From an uncultured Dorea sp. (GTDB taxonomy: Bacteria > Bacillota > Clostridia > Lachnospirales > Lachnospiraceae), in NCBI GenBank assembly GCA_910587575.1, contig CAJULU010000046.1:1-19668 (forward strand): DNA of 19,668 nt. Reading direction: 5' to 3'. Under the pieces are notes generated by a model. It did no database searches. It worked only from the letters and a program-made list of their open reading frames with translations, and was not told the DNA's origin. The translations under genes were made by a program, and so were the position numbers. The number at the start of each line of letters is the position of its first letter. Positions within the stretch are counted from its first letter, which is position 1. Positions 14,496-19,668 of this stretch are shown here, piece after piece.

Positions 14496-14945
14496 TTAAC
14501 CCCCCCCCAATTTATTTTTATAATATCCCGGCTTTATAACGGCCGGATTCCCTACAATCAGAGAATATGGCGGATATACTCCGCACCTGACTATTGTTCC
14601 CGCACCTATGACACTGTGATGTCCGATATGCACACCGCCGCCGATATAGCTCTGCGTACCAATATATACATGATTTTCAATGACAATATCCCGCTTTTCG
14701 ACTTCATTTGCCAGCCCTATGCAGCGTTTGTGAGAGTCCGAACAGTTAATTGATACAAAAGAGGCAATATCACAATGATCACCAATAATAACCCTTGCCC
14801 CTTTTGCATATATCTCAGACATACCTCCAATATAGACATTCTCTCCAATCTCTGGCTCTCCTCCGATCCACACAAGGGGATGGAATCTGTTTTCCGGAAT
14901 GTCTGTTAATTCAGTAAAGCTTTTCTGGAACTCTTCTCTCGTCAT
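14496..14945 (-). CDS. Left-handed beta-helix (hexapeptide) acyltransferase
   Basis: Acyltransferase with a left-handed beta-helix, 149 aa. Hexapeptide repeats run from about residue 25 to 130 (IGENVYIGG, IGDHCDIAS, IENHVYIGT, IGHHSVIGAGTIV), with a C-terminal LIVGNPAVIKPG typical of sugar O- or N-acetyltransferases. CoA-dependent acetylation is the family reaction. As no GNAT-type PseH is found, it may do the acetylation step at C4/C7, or decorate the finished sugar; this is inferred. The ATG at 14945 with GGGAGGA 5 nt upstream is chosen over TTG at 14948. It overlaps neuB by 35 nt. The last codons (LGGG) lie on a nine-G run, so the reading end depends on tract length. Confidence 0.85.
   Translation of the reverse strand: MTREEFQKSFTELTDIPENRFHPLVWIGGEPEIGENVYIGGMSEIYAKGARVIIGDHCDIASFVSINCSDSHKRCIGLANEVEKRDIVIENHVYIGTQSYIGGGVHIGHHSVIGAGTIVRCGVYPPYSLIVGNPAVIKPGYYKNKLGGG
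14500..14508 (-). repeat. Poly-G tract (nine G on the coding strand)
   Basis: Nine consecutive C on the plus strand (nine G on the coding strand) fall in the last codons of the acyltransferase gene. At nine G the frame ends LGGG and a TAA. At ten G it stays open for 19 more codons (starting LIPDLW) and ends at a TGA that overlaps the formyltransferase ATG (ATGA). At eight G it ends after three altered residues. Such tracts slip during replication. Confidence 0.9.
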
Positions 14946-15984
14946 CAATATCCTCCCATGCTAATTTTGTGCCGCACAAAATATCCCGTTTTGCCTTCTT
15001 TCCCATGATCTCTTCCCAATGCACAGCCCCTATGCCATCCCCCGGCCTGAGCAACACAAGGTTTTCATCTGTAAATATATCACCTGTTCCGATGTCTCTC
15101 GCTGCCGTAACGCTTCTATGCATCACATACCGCTGCTTTTCTTCTGCCGGTGTCGGCTTCAGCCTGGGACTCCCCAGCATTGCAGCCGCCGTCCGTATTC
15201 CGTCTGCCCACGATTTCAGTTCAGCAGGATCCGCAGAAAACCAGTGATCCGGTCCCGGAAGATTATGATCCAGTGTAAAATGCTTTTCAAATACCTTTGC
15301 CCCCATTGCCGCTGCTACGATTGCTGCCGTATTTCCCTGTGTATGATCCGAAAAGCCAGGGACTGCCTCTGGAAATTTTTCAGAAAGGGTCAGCAGTTTT
15401 CTTGCATTGACATCCTGGGGCGGCGTCGGGTACTCCGACGTGCACAGCATTAAACAGACAGGATGCCCTTCCAGAACCCGGAGCGTCCTCAATGCAGCCC
15501 TGATCTCGTCTTCAGTGGCCATACCGCATGAAACAATCATGGGCACCCCATACTTCTCATACTTACCAAGCAGAGGAATATTCACAAAATCATCAGATCC
15601 CACCTTCACGGCATCAACCCCGATCTGCAGAAGGAATTCCATACCTTCGATTCCGGAAACTGTAGAAAGAAATGTGATCTTTTGCTCATCACAGAACCTT
15701 TTCAGTTCTTTCCATTCTTCTTCTGAAAATTCCGTACGTTTAAACATCTCATATTGCGGCTCCGTAACCTCAACGCCCTGGGACTGGTATGTATACAGTT
15801 CCGTTTTATCCTGGATAAACTCCTCTGTACGGAATGTCTGGAACTTTATGGCGTCCACTCCCGCCTCTTTTGCCGTAAGAACCATCTCCCTGGCAAGATT
15901 TATGTCTCCATTATGATTGATTCCTGCTTCTGCTATCATAAACGGAGCAGAGTTCTTTCCAATTATTTTTCCATCAATTTTCAT
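14911..15984 (-). CDS. neuB: Nonulosonate synthase (NeuB/LegI type)
   Basis: Condenses phosphoenolpyruvate with a 6-carbon sugar to give a nine-carbon 2-keto acid. Length is 357 aa from ATG 15984, with GAGG 6 nt upstream. An ATG at 15996 overlaps the previous stop (ATGA) but lacks a good site. Seen: AEAGINHNG, GVDAIKFQTF, CTSEYPTPPQDVN, PGFSDHTQGNT, EKHFTLD, and LPGPDHWFS, then a C-terminal SAF domain (HRSV...DI..GDIFT..NL...RPGDGI). The PGPDHWFS block looks like NeuB or LegI; Campylobacter PseI has SEDSKFSLD at this place. So the substrate may not be the standard pseudaminic precursor despite PseB/C/G-like neighbours. It overlaps the next gene by 35 nt. Confidence 0.93.
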   Translation of the reverse strand: MKIDGKIIGKNSAPFMIAEAGINHNGDINLAREMVLTAKEAGVDAIKFQTFRTEEFIQDKTELYTYQSQGVEVTEPQYEMFKRTEFSEEEWKELKRFCDEQKITFLSTVSGIEGMEFLLQIGVDAVKVGSDDFVNIPLLGKYEKYGVPMIVSCGMATEDEIRAALRTLRVLEGHPVCLMLCTSEYPTPPQDVNARKLLTLSEKFPEAVPGFSDHTQGNTAAIVAAAMGAKVFEKHFTLDHNLPGPDHWFSADPAELKSWADGIRTAAAMLGSPRLKPTPAEEKQRYVMHRSVTAARDIGTGDIFTDENLVLLRPGDGIGAVHWEEIMGKKAKRDILCGTKLAWEDIDDERRVPEKLY

Positions 15985-15992
15985 TTTCTTCC

Positions 15993-16700
15993 TCATAATC
16001 TTTGTTTTACATTTTTATTGATTTCATAAAACTCTGGATTTTTTTCCATCACATTTATGATATCTCTCAAAGTACATTCTTTAGAATCTAATTGAGAAGC
16101 AACTGCACGAACCAGCTGCCAGTCTTCTTCTGTATCTAATGTAAATCTATACTTTCCCATATCTATGTCTGTTTCATAATAACAGACATTACCATGATCA
16201 TAAAAGTATGGCGTTACATGTTCATGCTCATATGAAGTTGCAGCTTTCAGGAACGCTTTCTCCAGATTCTTAAAAGAAAAAACTTCTGTTCCCAGTCCTA
16301 AAGGCACAGTCGGACCGCTGGTCACGAGATCATAATCATTCTGCATATATATTCCGATTTCACTTTCTACAATATCCGGGTCAATAAACATATTGTCAGA
16401 ACAAACCCGCGCAATCTCTGTGATTCCATACTTTTTTGCTGCATTATAGTACCTTGCCAACACATCCTCATCATCTCCGCGAAAAACAAGCGCTCCGTAC
16501 TTCCTGCTTTCTTTAACGATCACATCATCAACAGGCAATATACTGGTTGCAACAATAATTTCATCAGAATTCTTCACTTTTTTTAAGCGTAAAATAACAT
16601 GTCCCAATACAGAAATATCATTTACGGTTTTCAGTACTTTTCCCGGCAGTCTGGTGGAACCCATGTGTGCCTGAATAATTAACCCGACTTTTTTTACCAT
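15993..16700 (-). CDS. SpsF/PseF-type CMP-nonulosonate cytidylyltransferase
   Basis: Nucleotidyltransferase of the acylneuraminate cytidylyltransferase superfamily, SpsF/PseF branch, 235 aa from ATG 16700. The nucleotide-binding start is IIQAHMGSTRLPGKVLK, followed by EIIVATS, a DNMFIDP-type Asp block and HEHVTPYFYDHG. It should couple CTP to the sugar made by the next gene. GGAGG lies 9 nt before ATG 16700; the ATG at 16709 has that site directly against it. It overlaps the preceding SDR gene by 7 nt and the following neuB start region. AT-rich compared with the housekeeping block. Confidence 0.85.
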   Translation of the reverse strand: MVKKVGLIIQAHMGSTRLPGKVLKTVNDISVLGHVILRLKKVKNSDEIIVATSILPVDDVIVKESRKYGALVFRGDDEDVLARYYNAAKKYGITEIARVCSDNMFIDPDIVESEIGIYMQNDYDLVTSGPTVPLGLGTEVFSFKNLEKAFLKAATSYEHEHVTPYFYDHGNVCYYETDIDMGKYRFTLDTEEDWQLVRAVASQLDSKECTLRDIINVMEKNPEFYEINKNVKQRL

Positions 16701-17491
16701 GCCGTCCATCCTCCATCTACAGCTATATTTTGTCCATTTACATATTTACTTGAGTCTGAGGCAAGAAATACAATAATTCCTTTTAACTCTTCTGGTTCAC
16801 CAATTCTCTTAAGCGGCACTTTATTTTCCAGATTTCGGATAAAACGCTCCTTTCTGCAGGTTTCTTTATCTGGAAAAGAGCCTGGTGAAACCGCATTCGA
16901 CCGGATTCCCTTTTCTCCGTATACGCAGGCTATATATTTTGTAAACTGAATCACAGCCGCCTTTCCCGCCCCATAATTCGCCGGATTATTTTGTCCGCTG
17001 TCTCCATATATACCCATGTCCGGAGACACCATGCCATACATTGAGGCGATATTAATAATATTTCCCGAATTCTGCTGTATCATATATGGAATCACTGCTT
17101 TTGTCACCCTAAAAACACTATTTATAGTTCCGTCTATTCCCTGATTCCACTCTTCTTCTTCGTAATCTTCTATTTTATGGACAGGCCCTATATAATACGC
17201 ATTATTGATCAATACATCTATTTTCTCTGTTTTTTCTTTAATCCTTTTAAATGTATCCTTTACTATCTGAATATCAGATATATCAAAAGGATAACTTTCA
17301 CAAACACGAAGATGATATCTGGCTTTTAATTCATCTGCTTTATCCCGGTTTTTTTCGCTGTTATGTCCCAGAATAAACAGATCGGCTCCATATGAAGCTA
17401 ACGCTTCGCTCATGGCGCTTCCCAGATATCCGGCGCCGCCTGTAATAACAATTGTTTTCCCATGCAGATCAAACAAATTATCTGTATACAC
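16694..17491 (-). CDS. PtmA-like short-chain dehydrogenase/reductase
   Basis: SDR oxidoreductase, 265 aa, NAD(P)-binding Rossmann fold. Motifs: TGGAGYLG (17-24), NNAY (96-99), catalytic Ser150 (IASMYG), and Tyr173/Lys177 (YGAGK). The stretch SMYGMVSPDMGIYG before the active Tyr recalls PtmA-like flagellin-modification SDRs. The substrate is unknown; it may act on the nonulosonate or an intermediate, perhaps to set stereochemistry together with the neighbouring aldo/keto reductase. The start is GTG, backed by GGGAGG 6 nt upstream inside the end of the reductase gene, with a 1-nt gap between them. Confidence 0.85.
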   Translation of the reverse strand: MYTDNLFDLHGKTIVITGGAGYLGSAMSEALASYGADLFILGHNSEKNRDKADELKARYHLRVCESYPFDISDIQIVKDTFKRIKEKTEKIDVLINNAYYIGPVHKIEDYEEEEWNQGIDGTINSVFRVTKAVIPYMIQQNSGNIINIASMYGMVSPDMGIYGDSGQNNPANYGAGKAAVIQFTKYIACVYGEKGIRSNAVSPGSFPDKETCRKERFIRNLENKVPLKRIGEPEELKGIIVFLASDSSKYVNGQNIAVDGGWTAW

Positions 17492-17492
17492 T

Positions 17493-18359
17493 CTATACCT
17501 CCCACATTCCCGGATTTAGGATTTCTTCACTTAGTTCATCTGCCAGGCCAGTCAGAGCCTCCCGGCATTCTTTGAATTTATATGCCTTTTTGATGATTTC
17601 TATATTTTCGGATAACTGACCAGCCGTATCCACGCCAAACACAACCTTGTCAATATTTTCATTGGTATAAGCAAAAAGCAGTGCCGCTTCTGTTGCCGAA
17701 TAGCCATACTGATGTACTATCTTTCTGTATTTTTCAATATAATGTCCTGCCTTTTTAAGCTTCTCAGGAATACGATCTGGTTCCATTAAAATGAGCCCCT
17801 GCAAAAAGGAACTTCTTGCAAATACTTTGATTCCTTTTTCCCTTGTCAATTTCCAGAAATGGCTCTTGTCCAGACGCTGGTCAAACACATTATATGGCAC
17901 CTGTATATAATCTACCAGTCCATCTGCAGCGATCCGTACTGCATCCCGGGGGGCATAAACAGAAACACCGATATGATTTACAAGGCCTTGTCTTTTTAAT
18001 TCCAACAATTCCGCTACATACAATTTATTATAGTACTTTGACGCATCATGGAGTAACAATCCGTCAATCTGTGTCTGTCCCAGCCTTTCCAGTGATTTTT
18101 TTACTTCACTTCTTAATTCCGAATATACTTTCACATCTGATTTTGTAATGACATGCATATCGTCATTGTTTAAAATCCCCGATTTTCCGATCAGGCTCTC
18201 AGCTTCTCCATACGCACCAGCTGTGTCCAGATAAGTAATTCCCTGCCTGCGGGCTGTCTCTAAGATCTGATATCCTTCATTCACTGTCGGCTGTCTCTTT
18301 ATCTGATTGTTAATTCCATACCTCATTCCCAGTTGTACAGTACCTAAACAGAGTTTCAT
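17493..18359 (-). CDS. Aldo/keto reductase
   Basis: NAD(P)H-dependent aldo/keto reductase, 288 aa, TIM barrel. The catalytic tetrad is Asp45 and Tyr50 (YLDTAGAYGEAE), Lys73 (VITKSD) and His104 (LLLHDA). It reduces a carbonyl, but the substrate is not evident. Such reductases sit beside PseC-type transaminases in some nonulosonate loci. It may process a keto-sugar intermediate or reverse a step of the neighbouring SDR. AAGGA lies about 9 nt before the ATG. It is translated next to the SDR, and 23 nt after pseC. Confidence is high for family, low for role. Confidence 0.9.
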   Translation of the reverse strand: MKLCLGTVQLGMRYGINNQIKRQPTVNEGYQILETARRQGITYLDTAGAYGEAESLIGKSGILNNDDMHVITKSDVKVYSELRSEVKKSLERLGQTQIDGLLLHDASKYYNKLYVAELLELKRQGLVNHIGVSVYAPRDAVRIAADGLVDYIQVPYNVFDQRLDKSHFWKLTREKGIKVFARSSFLQGLILMEPDRIPEKLKKAGHYIEKYRKIVHQYGYSATEAALLFAYTNENIDKVVFGVDTAGQLSENIEIIKKAYKFKECREALTGLADELSEEILNPGMWEV

Positions 18360-18382
18360 TCGTTCATATCCTTTCTGTTTTC

Positions 18383-19588
18383 TTATTCTGATATCTTAGA
18401 ATAATTTGCACAGAGTTTCCTGACCGCATGGATCACATCTTCTACATCCTGATCTGTCATTTTAGGAAAAAGCGGAATACTTATAATACTTTCGTAAATT
18501 TTTTCAGCATTTGGGCACAGCCCTTTCTGATACCCCAGCTTCTGATAATATGGGAACCAGTAAACCGGCACATAATGAATCTGGCATTGTACATTTTCCG
18601 CAGCCATTGCATCAAAGAACTGGCGTCTTGTACAGGTCAGATGATCAGGATTTAACCGGATCAGATACAAATGTCTGCATGTGTCTGACTCCGGAATCTC
18701 TTTCTGAATTCTAAGTTCAGGAAGTAACCGGAAAGCATGATCGTATTTTTTTACAATATTTTTTCTTCTTTCTATAAAAAAATCTAATTTTTTCAGCTGA
18801 CTGAGCAGCAGCGCAGCCTGGAAATCCGTCATCCGGTAATTGTATCCCAGAGAAATCTGTTCATAATACCAGGAACCTTCATGAGGCAGATCTTCCATGA
18901 ATTCTTCCTCATGTGTGATTCCATGCGTATGTGCAAGAATCAGCCTCTCATACAGTCTCTGGTCATTGGTCGTAACTGCCCCGCCCTCTCCGCATGTAAT
19001 GGTTTTCACCGGATGAAACGAAAAGCAGGTCATATCCGCCAGACTCCCCACTTCCTTTCCCTCATACTTTGTTCCGATGGAATGAGCCGCATCTTCGATA
19101 AAGATCAGATTATGCCTGTCGCATATTTCTCTGATCTCCTTTATCCGAACTGCCTGTCCGGTGAAGTCCACCGCTACCACTGCTTTTGTATTCTCTGTTA
19201 TGTGCGCCTCTATGCTCTGCGGATCTATATTATATGTTTCCAGGTCTATATCGGCAAACACAGGACTGGCTCCGCAGTATCTGATACAGTTCGCACTGGC
19301 CGCAAATGTCAGCGGAGTCGTGATTACCTCGTCTCCCGGCCCGATCCCCGCCGCAATGCATGCACAATGCAATGCAGCCGTACCATTAGAAACAGCTACT
19401 GCATATTTTGCACCTGTACGGACTGCAAGTTTTCTTTCCAGCTCTGTTACTTCAGGCCCGCATGTGATAAAATCGCCTGTCAGTACTTTACACACCTCTC
19501 TGACATCCTCCTCATCAATCCATTGCCGGCCATAATATATTTTCTGATCCCGAACCGGTGTGCCTCCATTCATTGCCAGTCTGTCCAT
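18383..19588 (-). CDS. pseC: PseC-type UDP-4-keto-sugar aminotransferase
   Basis: PLP-dependent transaminase (DegT/DnrJ/EryC1 family), 401 aa from ATG 19588, that converts UDP-4-keto-6-deoxy-L-AltNAc to the 4-amino sugar. Numbering from the GTG at 19600: Asp170 and His173 in EDAAHSIG, and the PLP lysine 199 in SFHPVKTITCGEGG. TPLTFAASAN and VFADIDLETYNIDP are typical of PseC rather than LegC-type enzymes. The GTG at 19600 overlaps the AGGAG site; ATG 19588 sits about 11 nt after it and is preferred. It is the first complete gene of the operon here, 17 nt after a truncated CDS that looks like PseB. Confidence 0.92.
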   Translation of the reverse strand: MDRLAMNGGTPVRDQKIYYGRQWIDEEDVREVCKVLTGDFITCGPEVTELERKLAVRTGAKYAVAVSNGTAALHCACIAAGIGPGDEVITTPLTFAASANCIRYCGASPVFADIDLETYNIDPQSIEAHITENTKAVVAVDFTGQAVRIKEIREICDRHNLIFIEDAAHSIGTKYEGKEVGSLADMTCFSFHPVKTITCGEGGAVTTNDQRLYERLILAHTHGITHEEEFMEDLPHEGSWYYEQISLGYNYRMTDFQAALLLSQLKKLDFFIERRKNIVKKYDHAFRLLPELRIQKEIPESDTCRHLYLIRLNPDHLTCTRRQFFDAMAAENVQCQIHYVPVYWFPYYQKLGYQKGLCPNAEKIYESIISIPLFPKMTDQDVEDVIHAVRKLCANYSKISE

Positions 19589-19605
19589 AACACATTTCAC
19601 TCCTC

Positions 19606-19668
19606 TTAATGCTGATCCAGGTCTGTCCTGATCTTTTTCTTTAAATCATTTACTCCCAGCCATTCTGT
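19606..19668 (-). CDS. pseB: Partial CDS, probable C-terminus of PseB
   Basis: The window edge cuts a gene whose last 20 codons are read on the minus strand: TEWLGVNDLKKKIRTDL, three more residues, and TAA. The end matches the PseB pattern (D/E)WLxVxxL near the C-terminus. PseB is the UDP-GlcNAc 4,6-dehydratase/5-epimerase that starts pseudaminic synthesis. AGGAG after its stop serves pseC. Twenty residues are little evidence; location before pseC supports it. Confidence 0.55.
   Translation of the reverse strand, partial: TEWLGVNDLKKKIRTDLDQH

Noticed and set aside
14500..14508. Poly-G tract as a mere sequencing error that breaks a gene
   Set aside because: The nine-G reading leaves a complete acyltransferase, so no frameshift need be assumed. 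An error in tract length remains possible and would need read-level data.
18881..19609. A 242-codon plus-strand open frame opposite pseC
   Set aside because: Antisense to a clear PseC gene with intact motifs. The translation is rich in Cys, Arg and His with no domain.

Overview
The window looks like a chromosomal segment of an anaerobic Clostridia member, most likely a Lachnospiraceae relative. The basis is the gene order ylxM-ffh-rpsP-khpA-rimM-trmD-rplS-lepB-rbgA-(lepB)-rnhB-yraN, strong AGGAGG-type ribosome binding sites, a stand-alone flavin reductase-rubredoxin fusion typical of strict anaerobes, and Firmicute-like protein sequences. No rRNA, tRNA, CRISPR array, transposase or integrase is visible.

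Region 1 (1-7587, minus strand, transcribed right to left) is a housekeeping block. It covers protein targeting and processing (YlxM, Ffh, two signal peptidases I), ribosome parts and assembly (S16, L19, RimM, RbgA, KhpA), tRNA modification (TrmD), and RNA/DNA maintenance (RNase HII, YraN). Genes are close or overlapping. A near-consensus promoter for ylxM-ffh lies inside the terminator of the gene before it. A second strong promoter sits in the 3' end of trmD and gives rplS its own transcript with a leader of about 70 nt that may fold over its ribosome binding site. A terminator follows rplS.

Region 2 (7600-9243) is a small divergent pair: a signal-peptide-less subtilisin-like protease (minus) and a high-molecular-weight rubredoxin (plus, with a TTGTCA-17-TATAAT promoter). 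A long hairpin at 9270-9310 probably ends transcription from both sides.

Region 3 (9328-19668, minus strand) is one long biosynthetic operon for a modified nonulosonic (sialic-acid-like) sugar. In transcription order it holds the tail of a probable pseB, pseC, an aldo/keto reductase, a PtmA-like SDR, an SpsF-type CMP-sugar transferase, a NeuB-type synthase, a left-handed beta-helix acetyltransferase, a one-domain formyltransferase, an ATP-grasp ligase, a BCCT transporter, a PIG-L deacetylase and a PseG-like UDP-sugar hydrolase. The Pse-type front end (PseB/C/G) is paired with a synthase that reads as NeuB/LegI type, and no GNAT-type PseH is present. The formyltransferase, ATP-grasp ligase, deacetylase and BCCT transporter look like a module that changes the N-substituents of the sugar, perhaps by removing an acetyl group and attaching a formyl or (N-methylated) amino-acid group. 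This is inference. No glycosyltransferase, flagellin or capsule gene lies in the window, so the final acceptor is unknown.

The most striking sequence signal in the operon is a run of nine G (coding strand) at the last codons of the acetyltransferase. One extra G would extend that protein by 19 residues and place its stop exactly on the next gene's start (ATGA). This is a good candidate for a slippage switch.
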